Shown: piece after piece, positions 8,618 to 16,768 of the stretch
How the letters are laid out: each line of letters opens with the position of its first letter
How positions within the stretch are numbered: position 1 is the first letter of the stretch
From: Ureibacillus xyleni
Lineage (GTDB): Bacteria > Bacillota > Bacilli > Bacillales_A > Planococcaceae
DNA length: 64,000 nucleotides
Reading direction: 5' to 3'
Assembly: GCF_900217795.1 (NCBI RefSeq)
Contig: NZ_OBMQ01000009.1
Coordinates: 84,359 to 148,358, forward strand
Notes under the pieces: generated by a model
Told to the model about the DNA's origin: nothing
Seen by the model: the letters and a program-made list of their open reading frames with translations, nothing else
The model's database searches: none
Program-made: the position numbers and the translations under genes

Positions 8618-8950
8618 GTGAATTTACCAAATTGCCCGAAATGTAATTCAGAATATACTTACCAAGATGGAGAGCTTTATGTTTGTCCTGAATGTGCATA
8701 CGAATGGACAGAAAACGCACAACAAGCAGAAGAAGGATTAGTAGTCAAAGATGCGAATGGTAACCTTCTTTCGGATGGAGATACGGTCTCTGTAATTAAA
8801 GATTTAAAAGTAAAGGGTAGTTCATCGACATTAAAAATCGGTACAAAGGTGAAAAATATCCGATTAGTTGAAGGCGATCACAATATTGATTGTAAAATTG
8901 ATGGTTTTGGTGCCATGAAATTAAAATCCGAGTTTGTGAAGAAAATTTAA
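8618..8950 (+). CDS. YjdM/PhnA-family zinc-ribbon protein
   Basis: 110 aa. The N-terminal zinc ribbon [21 protein letters not shown] is followed by the YjdM/PhnA domain ([20 protein letters not shown], then [20 protein letters not shown]). The start is GTG with GGAGGAG about 7 nt upstream. Despite the historic PhnA name this family is not the phosphonoacetate hydrolase, and no phn genes are near. Function unknown; soluble and metal-binding. Confidence 0.88.
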   Translation: MNLPNCPKCNSEYTYQDGELYVCPECAYEWTENAQQAEEGLVVKDANGNLLSDGDTVSVIKDLKVKGSSSTLKIGTKVKNIRLVEGDHNIDCKIDGFGAMKLKSEFVKKI

Positions 8951-8954
8951 CATT

Positions 8955-8999
8955 AAAAAAGTGCTGATTAGAAATTTTCATTTCTAGCCAGCACTTTTC
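8955..8999. terminator. Bidirectional terminator between the yjdM-like gene and prsA
   Basis: AAAGTGCTG...CAGCACTTTT with an inner AGAAATTTTC/GAAATGAAAATTTCT stem. It has a poly-A on one side and TTTTCTATTT on the other, and serves the two convergent genes. Confidence 0.85.
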
Positions 9000-9010
9000 T
9001 ATTTGTAAAA

Positions 9011-9901
9011 TTATTTTTCTTCTTCTTTAGCGTCAGTTTTTTCTTTTGGTTCTTCTTCAGATCCAAGGTAGTTCTTTAACGCATCTTTTAAGTCTTCATC
9101 TTTAATATCGATTTTTGCATCTTTAATTAATTCAGCAACTTTTGCGTTCCAATCACCTTTAGTAGCAGCGATTGTATCTTTAATTTCGTCTTTTTTCTCT
9201 TCTAAAGTACCGTAATCTTTAACTTCACGCTTGTCCGTTACTTGGATAATGTGGAAGCCGAACTCAGATTGAACTGGTTCGCTAATTTCATTTAATTCAA
9301 GGGCATATGCTGCATCATTGAATTCTGGTACCATCGCACCTACAGTAAACCAACCTAGGTCGCCACCTGATTGAGCAGAGCCGTCAGTTGAATATTCTTT
9401 AGCTAATTTCGCAAAATCGCCACCAGCTTTTAGTTTTTCGTAAACGGAGCGAGCTGTTTCTTCATCAGCAACTAAAATATGACGAGCATTAAGTTCGTAT
9501 TTCGCTTGATCGTAATATGCTTTAATTTCTTCATCCGTTACTTCTACATCTTTTGTAGCCTTTTCTTGAAGAAGTGAGAAACGAATATTTTGTTTAAACG
9601 CTTCTTCAGATAAACCGTTAGCTGCTAATACAGTTTCGAATTGATCTCCATATTGGGATTTTACTGACTCAAATTGCTCTTTTACTTCATCTTCTGATAC
9701 TTTATAGTTATTTTCTAAAATTTGTTCAATAACTACTTGTTCTAGAAGTGCATTTCCTGCAAGATTTTTTATTTCATCATAAAACTGATCTTTTGTAATA
9801 TCCCCGTAAGTTGACGAAACAACTACTTCATCTCCTGCGTTATTACATGCAGCAAGTAATACTGAAGAAGAAAGTGCTATTGCTAATAAAGTTTTTTTCA
9901 T
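9011..9901 (-). CDS. prsA: PrsA foldase lipoprotein (parvulin-type peptidyl-prolyl isomerase)
   Basis: 296 aa. Signal peptide with lipobox LLAAC (Cys19), so it is anchored to the outer face of the membrane. The parvulin domain spans about residues 135-230 (ARHILVADEETARSVYEKL, GGDLGWFTVGAMVPEF, FGFHIIQVTDK). It is flanked by helical N- and C-terminal chaperone regions and a Lys/Glu-rich tail. It helps secreted proteins fold after Sec export. The ATG at 9901 has AGGAGAG upstream. Order relative to yhaM and hpr is as in B. subtilis. Confidence 0.96.
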   Translation of the reverse strand: MKKTLLAIALSSSVLLAACNNAGDEVVVSSTYGDITKDQFYDEIKNLAGNALLEQVVIEQILENNYKVSEDEVKEQFESVKSQYGDQFETVLAANGLSEEAFKQNIRFSLLQEKATKDVEVTDEEIKAYYDQAKYELNARHILVADEETARSVYEKLKAGGDFAKLAKEYSTDGSAQSGGDLGWFTVGAMVPEFNDAAYALELNEISEPVQSEFGFHIIQVTDKREVKDYGTLEEKKDEIKDTIAATKGDWNAKVAELIKDAKIDIKDEDLKDALKNYLGSEEEPKEKTDAKEEEK

Positions 9902-10041
9902 TTGTTATTTACTCTCCTAACATCAATTAAAATCCATAGATACTATAACATAAACGATTGAAAAACAAAATGGTTTCAGTTGAACAGCCTAGATACAGGA
10001 GTAGTACCTGCATAATATAGTTTTTGAAAGGGGGTGTCGTG

Positions 10042-10140
10042 ATGGGAAATAGCTACGGTGGCGGATACGGAAATGGATTTGCGCTATTAGTTGTTCTGTT
10101 CATCTTATTAATTATTGTTGGTGCAGCATATATCTACTAA
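10042..10140 (+). CDS. YjcZ-family small sporulation-type membrane peptide
   Basis: A 32-residue peptide: MGNSYGGGYGNGFALLVVLF, then a run of Leu/Ile/Val and GAAYIY. This Gly/Tyr-rich head plus single hydrophobic helix is the signature of the YjcZ family of small proteins found in spore formers. AAAGGGGGTG lies 7-8 nt before the ATG. Probably expressed late in sporulation; no function can be read. Confidence 0.88.
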   Translation: MGNSYGGGYGNGFALLVVLFILLIIVGAAYIY

Positions 10141-10162
10141 TAAGGACAGATGAAAAGACGAA

Positions 10163-10200
10163 GAAGAGCTAAAGGCAATTGCCTTTAGCTCTTCTACTTT
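10163..10200 (+). terminator. Perfect 14-bp stem hairpin after the YjcZ-type gene
   Basis: GAAGAGCTAAAGGC - AATT - GCCTTTAGCTCTTC followed by TACTTT. The T-run is weak, but the stem is perfect and well placed. Confidence 0.7.
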
Positions 10201-10247
10201 ATACCGCCTGCTTTAACTTTATTTTGGTAAACACCCCAAAAATTAAG

Positions 10248-10433
10248 CTACATTGCAACTGATACTTCTACATAGAACGATACTAAAAGAATTGTAATTA
10301 AAACATTTATTGTGCGGAATATTTTTGCATGTTTTTCTTCGGGAATATCTTTTTGAGTAACAAGTGCATAGGTCATACGATTTATTTGGAATAAATAAAA
10401 CACAGAGAATAGCACTATAACTAAAAGTAGCAA
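10248..10433 (-). CDS. Small two-helix membrane protein, unknown
   Basis: 61 aa with two hydrophobic segments (about residues 1-18 and 40-60) joined by a charged loop, TQKDIPEEKHAKIF. The start is TTG at 10433 with GGGGAGG 7 nt upstream, a strong ribosome site that supports expression. I do not recognise the family. It lies between the YjcZ-type gene and the DUF3267-like gene, in the interval where B. subtilis has yhaL, yhaK, yhaJ and yhaI. Confidence 0.6.
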   Translation of the reverse strand: MLLLVIVLFSVFYLFQINRMTYALVTQKDIPEEKHAKIFRTINVLITILLVSFYVEVSVAM

Positions 10434-10506
10434 GTCTATTCCTCCCCTCTCTTTACAACACTAAGAATAACAAGAAATGTTAATCTAATACAAGTAAATA
10501 GTACTT

Positions 10507-11049
10507 TTAAATCTTAGTTGGGACCAATATTTCATAGCCCTTTGGCGTCTCTTCAATTACAGAATCCCTTGGAGCGGGTATTAGATCTTTAACACATAAT
10601 ATGTCTATTAAGCAAATACTACAATGATACGATAGTAGGATACATAAAAAGTGAGTAAATTGTGGAAATGATATCGCTAATAAAATTAATATTCCATTTA
10701 TAAGAAAAAAAGGTGCTAATAATGTAAATATATATCGGTTTTTAGGTATTTCTTTTTTTATTCTCACTATAAGAACTGGAATAATTAAATATTCTCTTCG
10801 CACTCGCAATTTCACAGATTTTCTATATCCGAGTAAGGAAAAATAATGGGTTAACTTATGCAGTGGATAAAGGAAAACAAAGAATATAATAAAAAGCCAT
10901 AACCAATCATCCTTGTAAAATGATGGATGAATGCGTCCAAATAGTACAAAGGTAAAGGAAAAAATAAGGATAAATATTGAAATTGATACGATTGTAAGCC
11001 ATGCAGAACCGTATTCGTTTTTTATATTAATTGTTTTCCAACAATGCAC
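10507..11049 (-). CDS. DUF3267-like membrane protein with altered zincin motif
   Basis: A 180-aa protein with four or so hydrophobic segments. The segment PLHKLTHYFSLLGY sits where DUF3267 putative metalloproteases carry HExxH; here the Glu is Lys (HKLTH), so catalysis is doubtful. A later PAPRDSVIEETPKGYEIL also fits that family. GTG at 11049 is preferred because AAAGGGG lies 8 nt upstream; the TTG at 11055 is too close. It lies between prsA and hpr, where B. subtilis has yhaJ. Family assignment is moderate. Confidence 0.65.
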   Translation of the reverse strand: MHCWKTINIKNEYGSAWLTIVSISIFILIFSFTFVLFGRIHPSFYKDDWLWLFIIFFVFLYPLHKLTHYFSLLGYRKSVKLRVRREYLIIPVLIVRIKKEIPKNRYIFTLLAPFFLINGILILLAISFPQFTHFLCILLSYHCSICLIDILCVKDLIPAPRDSVIEETPKGYEILVPTKI

Positions 11050-11204
11050 AACCAAGACCCCTTTAAAACTTTAGTGAAGATAGTTTAAATGAAAAAGTGT
11101 AAAAATGCCACATTTCTTTTAAAAAACGTGAAAAGGTACCGAAAAATCCCCAAAAACATTCCAAAGATGTTTAATTCAGAGGAAGAACATTGTAATTTTA
11201 AAAT

Positions 11205-11234
11205 ATAAAAGAAAAAGAGTGTATCTCTACACTC
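11205..11234 (-). terminator. hpr (scoC) terminator
   Basis: On the - strand, GAGTGTA - GAGA - TACACTC is followed by TTTTTCTTTT. Confidence 0.85.
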
Positions 11235-11281
11235 ATAATCATTGTTAACATTCAATTTGTGTTTCAATCAATTCTATAAAA

Positions 11282-11842
11282 CTATCTTTTTACAATCAGT
11301 TTATCATCATCTTCTACAAGTGACTCTTTAAAATTATTGAAAGACTTTTCAAAGATTTCTATAAAATCTTCCCCGTAAATATTTCGAATAACTGCCATTA
11401 CATCTAAAAACTCTGGGAATCGACCGTATAGTTCTTTTAAAGCAAGTGACCCATTTAGAATGGAATGCTCAGTATCATAATAATGATCATACATGAGCAA
11501 AATTAAGTCTTCTCCTTCTTTTGTAAGTTCGACATACGTATTACGTTTGTCGTCATCACGTTTAGAAAACTTTAAAAAGCCTCTTTCTTCTAGCTTTTTG
11601 GAGAAGTTAAATGCTGTTGAGACATGCATTACCCCAAATCTTGCAACATCAGAAATAGATGCACCTTTTAAATGGTACGCAATCCATAAAATGTGATGCT
11701 CATTGATGTTTAAGTCATAGGGTTTAATCCATTGTTGCCAATCTTTTTCTACGGCTTTCCAAAGTGCTTTGGATAGTTGTGCAATTCTTTGACTATAGAG
11801 CATAGCTTCTTTCATCGTATAACTTTCTTCAGGCAAAGCCAT
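11282..11842 (-). CDS. hpr: Transition-state regulator ScoC/Hpr, MarR family
   Basis: 186 aa. The winged-helix core is very similar to B. subtilis Hpr: [60 protein letters not shown]. It represses protease, oligopeptide-permease and sporulation genes during growth. Of several adjacent start codons (GTG-ATG-GTG-ATG), the ATG at 11842 is chosen: AAGG lies 8 nt before it and homologues have a similar N-terminus. Transcribed alone with its own terminator. Confidence 0.95.
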   Translation of the reverse strand: MALPEESYTMKEAMLYSQRIAQLSKALWKAVEKDWQQWIKPYDLNINEHHILWIAYHLKGASISDVARFGVMHVSTAFNFSKKLEERGFLKFSKRDDDKRNTYVELTKEGEDLILLMYDHYYDTEHSILNGSLALKELYGRFPEFLDVMAVIRNIYGEDFIEIFEKSFNNFKESLVEDDDKLIVKR

Positions 11843-12026
11843 CACCATCACCTTCTTCTTTCCTTAACATTAACAATATGAAAATATTATAGCAATAAAA
11901 GAAAAAAGTTTAAAGTTAGAAAAATGAAATAATTGAAAAGTGCTCAAAAAATATTATGAATATGAAAAAAATGATGGTAAAGCGCCAAAAAATACAGGTT
12001 TTTATAGGTATTTTAACCTAGTGAAA

Positions 12027-12407
12027 TTATTGTTCCTCAGACTTCTTATTATTTAGTTCTGATAAATTATTCTCGATTTCGGTAATAGATTTCTGTAAAC
12101 CTTCTATTTCTTCTTTTAGCTTTGTTGCGTCCGGTTCAATTGCTTGCTTAAAACTAGAGATTGAATCTTTTAACTCGGTAATTATTTTCGGTATATTATT
12201 TTCGACTTCATTTTTTAAAGAGAATGAAGCATCTTTTAAATTGCTGGTATGCTTTTTTAGTTCTAATAAATTTTCTTTAGCTTTTTTAGAGTTTGTGATG
12301 ATGTTTGAGCGGAGTTGTGGACCGGTTTGAGGCGTAGTAAATAAAATGGCTGTCAACCCTCCAATTATTCCAGTAGAAATTCCAAGTAAAAATGGTTTGG
12401 CACGCAT
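12027..12407 (-). CDS. yhaH: YhaH/YtxH-like coiled-coil membrane protein
   Basis: 126 aa. An N-terminal Gly-rich membrane segment (FLLGISTGIIGGLTAILF) is followed by PQTG and a long Lys/Glu-rich coiled coil to the C-terminus. This is the YtxH domain plan. The ATG has AAGGAG upstream. Position between hpr and trpP matches B. subtilis yhaH. YtxH proteins are linked to general stress, but the function is unknown. Confidence 0.82.
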   Translation of the reverse strand: MRAKPFLLGISTGIIGGLTAILFTTPQTGPQLRSNIITNSKKAKENLLELKKHTSNLKDASFSLKNEVENNIPKIITELKDSISSFKQAIEPDATKLKEEIEGLQKSITEIENNLSELNNKKSEEQ

Positions 12408-12541
12408 TTTGTTCAGCTCCTTATAAATAAAAATGGATTCATTAATATAATGATTCTCCTATTGTTAACCATATTAAACCATGAATCGACAAAATTGAAT
12501 ATAATGACCTTTAAGAATAATTAAAATTATCTTAAAAGTAC

Positions 12542-12588
12542 AAAAAAATAAGTATAGACAAAGCCAACGAGGACTTTGTCTATACTTA
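12542..12588 (-). terminator. trpP terminator
   Basis: On the - strand, TAAGTATAGACAAAG - 10-nt loop - CTTTGTCTATACTTA is followed by TTTTTTTG. The 15-bp stem is perfect. Confidence 0.92.
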
Positions 12589-13122
12589 CTAAGCTTGTGA
12601 AATTGATGTGCTAAATTTTGAGCGTTTTAATAGATTCGTAATAATCGGGTAGATGATAATAAATGTTACAGCATTAAGACCAACTGCTGGTAATACAACG
12701 GCCATAAATAAGAAGCTAAATGCTGCACCACCTGGTAACCCTACTAGTAATAATGCCATTGATAAGAAAGTAGTTCCTGAAAGAATAGTTCCTAAACCTA
12801 CTAGCACTGCACCTACAGCAACCTTTTGTCCTAATTGACGTAAGGCTAAAACAATTACAAAAAATACTATGCCTGTTACAAGTTTATCAATAATGTTTGG
12901 CACAAATCCACCAGGGAATGTTGAGAATAAACCAGAAAGTACACCTGTAGTGATTGCTAATAAGAATGTTTCTTTAAAAGTTGGGAACAGTAATATCCCA
13001 ATAAACATCATTGTTAACATGAAATCTGGTTTCATCCCTTCACCATAACCAGGGATAATTAAATAAAGTGCTGCCCCTACACCGACTAAAAGCGCCATTA
13101 AAACAAGATTCTTCGTATTCAT
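12589..13122 (-). CDS. trpP: Tryptophan transporter TrpP
   Basis: A 177-aa integral membrane protein, nearly all hydrophobic, of the S-component/ECF-like fold. Segments GMKPDFMLTMMFIGILLFP and LVGLPGGAAF match B. subtilis TrpP (YhaG) closely. It imports tryptophan. The ATG at 13122 is preceded by GAGGAGAG, embedded in a run of (G/T)AG triplets (see the TRAP site). Gene order hpr-yhaH-trpP-hit agrees with B. subtilis except that serC is missing between trpP and hit. Confidence 0.93.
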   Translation of the reverse strand: MNTKNLVLMALLVGVGAALYLIIPGYGEGMKPDFMLTMMFIGILLFPTFKETFLLAITTGVLSGLFSTFPGGFVPNIIDKLVTGIVFFVIVLALRQLGQKVAVGAVLVGLGTILSGTTFLSMALLLVGLPGGAAFSFLFMAVVLPAVGLNAVTFIIIYPIITNLLKRSKFSTSISQA

Positions 13123-13125
13123 TTG

Positions 13126-13163
13126 CTAACTCTCCTCTACATTTCTATGCTAGTCGCCTCCTA
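13126..13163 (-). promoter_or_regulatory. Probable TRAP (MtrB) binding site over the trpP ribosome site
   Basis: Reading the - strand toward the ATG, TAG/GAG triplets occur as TAGGAG, TAG, TAG, TAG, GAG and TAG. They are spaced 5, 2, 5, 2 and 3 nt and end 4 nt before the start codon. TRAP binds (G/U)AG repeats with short spacers, and in B. subtilis it represses trpP translation this way. Spacing is less regular than ideal. Confidence 0.6.
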
Positions 13164-13166
13164 ACG

Positions 13167-13300
13167 TGCAGCTTATTGCCGTTAGCGAAACTTACATTTA
13201 ATTTTAATGGCAAAACTAATAATTTGCAATATAGTGCAATAGAATAAAAGGGATATGAGATTTTTAATAAACTAATAGAAAAATTTCTCCACCTCATAAT
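13167..13300. other. Upstream region of trpP, nothing clear
   Basis: AT-rich DNA between the trpP leader and the hit terminator. It should hold the trpP promoter, but no convincing -35/-10 pair was found. Confidence 0.4.
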
Positions 13301-13330
13301 AAAAACGCAACCAAAAATTTGGCCGCGTTA
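13301..13330 (-). terminator. hit terminator
   Basis: On the - strand, AACGCGGCCAAA...TTTGGTTGCGTT is followed by TTTATTAT. Confidence 0.82.
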
Positions 13331-13339
13331 TGTTATCAG

Positions 13340-13765
13340 TTAGGCATTCAAACTATTTGTAATTTGTGAAGCAACATTTTGCAAAACTTCTGGTGTAAAT
13401 TCGTTTTGTTTTGTTTCCCATCTAAATTGTAATCCATCTGTCTCATCGTAACGTGGAATGAAGTGTAAATGATAGTGGAAAACTGTTTGACCAGCAAAAG
13501 CACCATTATTATTAATTGTATTCATACCAGCTGGGTTAAATGCAGATTTAATGGCATTTGCAATTTTTGGAGCAACTGCATATAAATTTTTTGCAACTTC
13601 TTCAGGCATTTCAAAAAGATCTTTTACGTGCTGTTTTGGTACAAGTAGTGTATGTCCTTTTGTTAAAGGTGCAACATCCATAAAGGCATAGACGTTTTCA
13701 TCTTCATAAACTTTCACGCTAGGAATAGTACCATCAATAATTTTACAAAAAATGCAATCGTTCAT
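13340..13765 (-). CDS. hit: HIT-family nucleotide hydrolase
   Basis: A 141-aa histidine-triad protein: the zinc-site start MNDCIFCKIIDG, and the triad HYHLHFIPRY near residue 98. Hydrolyses AMP-linked or dinucleoside polyphosphate substrates; the natural substrate is unclear. The ATG at 13765 is chosen over an upstream one because AAAGGA lies 8 nt before it and the family begins with MxDCIFCK. Divergent from ecsA, as in B. subtilis. Confidence 0.94.
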   Translation of the reverse strand: MNDCIFCKIIDGTIPSVKVYEDENVYAFMDVAPLTKGHTLLVPKQHVKDLFEMPEEVAKNLYAVAPKIANAIKSAFNPAGMNTINNNGAFAGQTVFHYHLHFIPRYDETDGLQFRWETKQNEFTPEVLQNVASQITNSLNA

Positions 13766-13871
13766 TGTAAGCATCCTTTCAAATATGTTTTCTATATATT
13801 TTAACATATGACAACTGATTCCAATCGCGTTTTTTGTTAAAATGTAGAAAGAATAGGAGTGAAGTTAAAAA

Positions 13872-14612
13872 ATGACATTGTTACAGCTAAGCGATGTTAC
13901 AGGTGGCTATACAAGAAAACCAGTAATTAAAGGCTTGAATTTTTCAATTGGCAAAGGAGAGCTAGTAGGTTTAATAGGTCTTAATGGTGCGGGGAAAAGT
14001 ACAACAATTAAACATATTATTGGGACTCTTTTGCCTCAAAAAGGTGAAATTCGTTTAAATGGAATTACATTAAGTGAGGATATTGATCAATATCGTTCAT
14101 CTTTTTCATATATTCCAGAAACACCAGTGCTATATGATGAACTAACATTGAAGGAACATTTAGAGTTAACAGCCATGGCTTACGGCATTGATGAAAGCAC
14201 GTTAAAGTTGCGTTCAGAGGAATTATTAAAAGAATTCAGAATGGAAAAACGTTTAAATTGGTTTCCATCTCACTTTTCAAAAGGTATGCGTCAAAAAGTA
14301 ATGATTATGTGCGCGTTTTTAGTTAATCCGAAATTATATATTATTGACGAGCCATTTGTAGGACTTGACCCCCTTGGAATTCAATCTTTACTTGATCAAA
14401 TGGATGAGAAGAAAAAAGCTGGTGCTTCTATATTAATGTCAACACACATTCTATCCACAGCAGAAAAACATTGTGATCGAATTATTTTGTTGCATGAAGG
14501 ACGAGTTCGTGCTCAAGGAACAATGGATGATTTACGCAGAAGCTTTAATATGCCGACTGCTACACTAGATGATTTATATATCGCAATGACGAAGGAGCAA
14601 GACCATGAATAG
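13872..14612 (+). CDS. ecsA: ABC transporter ATPase EcsA
   Basis: 246 aa. Walker A GLNGAGKSTT near residue 39, signature-like HFSKGMRQKVM near 138, Walker B LYIIDEPFVGLD near 157, and the switch His in STHIL. Part of the EcsAB exporter, which in B. subtilis affects protease secretion, competence and regulated intramembrane proteolysis by RasP. Overlaps ecsB by 8 nt, so translation is probably coupled. Confidence 0.94.
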   Translation: MTLLQLSDVTGGYTRKPVIKGLNFSIGKGELVGLIGLNGAGKSTTIKHIIGTLLPQKGEIRLNGITLSEDIDQYRSSFSYIPETPVLYDELTLKEHLELTAMAYGIDESTLKLRSEELLKEFRMEKRLNWFPSHFSKGMRQKVMIMCAFLVNPKLYIIDEPFVGLDPLGIQSLLDQMDEKKKAGASILMSTHILSTAEKHCDRIILLHEGRVRAQGTMDDLRRSFNMPTATLDDLYIAMTKEQDHE

Positions 14613-15813
14613 TTTGTATGAGGTATGGTCTACGCGATTCAACCATTATATAAATGAAGTGCAAAAATATATGCGTTATGTTTTTACAGGGCATTTGGCT
14701 CTCGTTTTAGTGTTCATTGTAGGGGCAGTAGGGTATCAATATAGTGAGTGGTTAAAAGTTGCACCTAATACGTTTCCAGCAGAGTGGATTATTTCGCTTG
14801 TCGTTGGTGTTATTTTAGCGATAAGTCGCCCGGTTACCTTATTACGTGAACCAGATCAAGTTTATTTATTACCTTTAGAATCTAAAATGTCATTATATTT
14901 TAAGAAGGCATTAAATTATACGTTTTGGTCACAAGTTGGACTTGCTGTTGTAATTTATATCGTGGCTATACCTTTATTGAAAGCCGTAACAGAATTATCG
15001 ACTACGGAAATTTGGCTCGGAGTTCTGTTTATTGCTATATTAAAATATTTAAATGTGCAAATCGAATTTAATTACCGCTATGGAAATCGTGGAGAAAATG
15101 TTATAATCGACCGCATTACAAGAGCGTTACTTTCAATTTTAACGATTCAAACTGCTCTAACAATAAATTATACATTAGCAATCATTTTTGTTGTTTTATT
15201 AATTGTATACAACACTTCACTTAAGAAAAAAGTAAATAAACAACCGATTCCATATGAGCATTTTGTTAAATTAGAACAAAATCGAATGATGGCTTTTTAT
15301 CGATTTGCGAACTACTTTACTGATGTACCGCACTTAAAAGGATCTATCAAACATCGAAGCTGGTTAAACTTTGTCTATAATATCGTTCCATTTAGCAAGA
15401 AAAGTACCCAAAGCTATCTTGTTTATAGAACGTTTATACGAACGGATGATCATTTTTACTTATGGGTTCGTCTAACAGTAATTTCAGGAGTAATTGCTTT
15501 TATTGTGAATATTCCAATTGTTACATGGATTGTAGCGGGGGCATTAGCATTTGCAACTACTCTTCAATTAAAATATGCTTTATTATCATCAAAAGATTTC
15601 CGAATGGACAGGCTTTATCCTGTTAAAGAGTCACAGAGGAAAGAGGCAGTGCAAAAAGTATTACGCTTATTTATGGTCGTTCAAGCAATCATTGTGTTAT
15701 TTTGTTCGATTGGCCAACCATTATTTTTTGTACCAGCGATTATCATTCTTCTATTGAATGAGATCACTTTTAGAGTTTCTAAAGATCCTTCGAAGCATGA
15801 TTATTCCTATTAA
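14605..15813 (+). CDS. ecsB: ABC transporter membrane protein EcsB
   Basis: 402 aa with about eight hydrophobic segments arranged in pairs. Motifs LREPDQVYLLPLESKM and LKYALLSSKDFRMDRLYP are typical of EcsB. AAGGAG lies inside the end of ecsA before the ATG. B. subtilis has ecsC next; here a terminator follows instead, so ecsC is absent from the operon. Confidence 0.92.
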   Translation: MNSLYEVWSTRFNHYINEVQKYMRYVFTGHLALVLVFIVGAVGYQYSEWLKVAPNTFPAEWIISLVVGVILAISRPVTLLREPDQVYLLPLESKMSLYFKKALNYTFWSQVGLAVVIYIVAIPLLKAVTELSTTEIWLGVLFIAILKYLNVQIEFNYRYGNRGENVIIDRITRALLSILTIQTALTINYTLAIIFVVLLIVYNTSLKKKVNKQPIPYEHFVKLEQNRMMAFYRFANYFTDVPHLKGSIKHRSWLNFVYNIVPFSKKSTQSYLVYRTFIRTDDHFYLWVRLTVISGVIAFIVNIPIVTWIVAGALAFATTLQLKYALLSSKDFRMDRLYPVKESQRKEAVQKVLRLFMVVQAIIVLFCSIGQPLFFVPAIIILLLNEITFRVSKDPSKHDYSY

Positions 15814-15820
15814 GAAAAGT

Positions 15821-15870
15821 AAAAAGTGTTTTAGAAGCATTTATAGCTTATAAAACACTTTTTTGTTTTT
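15821..15870 (+). terminator. ecsAB terminator
   Basis: AAGTGTTTTA...TAAAACACTT with a 17-nt loop, followed by TTTTGTTTTT. A-rich upstream, so it may work both ways. Confidence 0.85.
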
Positions 15871-15880
15871 ATATGTGGAT

Positions 15881-15962
15881 AAAGCAAATAAAAGGAGCCT
15901 AAATGCAAATAAGTGACATTAAAAAGCAAATAAGTCGATCCTAAAAGCTAATATATTGCCCC
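15881..15962. repeat. Degenerate short tandem array, four units of 20-22 bp
   Basis: Units begin AAAGCAAATAA (15881), AAATGCAAATAAGT (15901), AAAAAGCAAATAAGT (15921) and AAAAGCTAATA (15943). Each has a variable 8-10 bp tail. No coding potential is seen. The design resembles the array after eno. Confidence 0.6.
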
Positions 15963-15965
15963 TCG

Positions 15966-16478
15966 TTAATTCTCATCTAACAATTTCCCTGAGTAAGTTG
16001 TAATATAACTTGCCGCATTAAAGATGTTCTGTTTCTCTACTCCAGGTGTGGCGTCCTGTTTACTATAGGCTTCGGTAAATTTTTTTGTATTTTTCCATGC
16101 TTCAAAGGAGTGGGGACCTGTCCATTGTGTTAACACGATATAAATATCAGATTTAATCGGACGCAATAAACGGTATGCAATAAACCCTGGCTCTTGGGTG
16201 AACGCGGATGCGCGGTTTAAAAAGATTTTTTCAAAGATGGGTCTGCCCTCGTCTGTAACAGGAATGTTATTTAAGACAAAATAGCCCTTTTGCTCTAATG
16301 AATTTAATTGGTCGATTACTTCAAACTTTCTAGGCGTTGCAAATTTTGTTTTTCTTTCAGTTTCATGAAGGAGCAGAGAATTCCCAGAACCATGTAACAC
16401 AATCATGTGTTCCTTACTATGTTTTTTACGAACTTTTTCCATAAAGTCTGGAGTACCAGAAGTTAAATAGAGGAACAT
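15966..16478 (-). CDS. hmoB: Heme-degrading monooxygenase HmoB
   Basis: 170 aa with a C-terminal antibiotic-biosynthesis-monooxygenase (ABM) ferredoxin-like fold (NRASAFTQEPGFIAYRLL, YIVLTQWTGPHSFEAW) after a longer N-terminal region. Full length and layout match B. subtilis HmoB (YhgC). It cleaves heme to a staphylobilin-like product and frees iron. The ATG has AAAGGGG upstream. Adjacent to and divergent from the heme synthesis genes hemEHY, as in B. subtilis, but pbpF is absent between them. Confidence 0.92.
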   Translation of the reverse strand: MFLYLTSGTPDFMEKVRKKHSKEHMIVLHGSGNSLLLHETERKTKFATPRKFEVIDQLNSLEQKGYFVLNNIPVTDEGRPIFEKIFLNRASAFTQEPGFIAYRLLRPIKSDIYIVLTQWTGPHSFEAWKNTKKFTEAYSKQDATPGVEKQNIFNAASYITTYSGKLLDEN

Positions 16479-16584
16479 TTTTCTAATCCCCTTTCAAAAT
16501 AATAATGATTTTAATTTAAAAAAGAGTAAAATACTATTTTTTGACAAAAATAATCCTTAAAAAACGCACTTAACGAACAATTTT

Positions 16585-16613
16585 ATGACATTTGGTGGAT
16601 AAAACTATACAAT
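16585..16613 (+). promoter_or_regulatory. Probable hemE promoter
   Basis: ATGACA (16585-16590), 17-nt spacer and TACAAT (16608-16613), about 155 nt before the hemE start. The rest of the 290-bp hmoB-hemE gap is AT-rich and shows nothing else clear; no firm Fur or PerR box was found. Confidence 0.6.
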
Positions 16614-16768
16614 ATCATAGTAACAGTATATATTGGAAAACGGATATCAATGAGAAAATTATCATTTTAACTTATTTCAGTATAAAGCTCTTTTACTGAA
16701 TCAAACAGGCTTGGGTGTAACATTTAATAAATTTTTCCAAGTTACTAAATTGAGGGGAAGGTATAATA

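Noticed and set aside
11085..11267. 60-codon - strand frame between hpr and the DUF3267-like gene
   Set aside because: It overlaps the hpr terminator hairpin and has no family resemblance.
16500..16620. Fur or PerR box between hmoB and hemE
   Set aside because: AATAATGATTTTAATT-like stretches are too far from the 7-1-7 consensus in AT-rich DNA.
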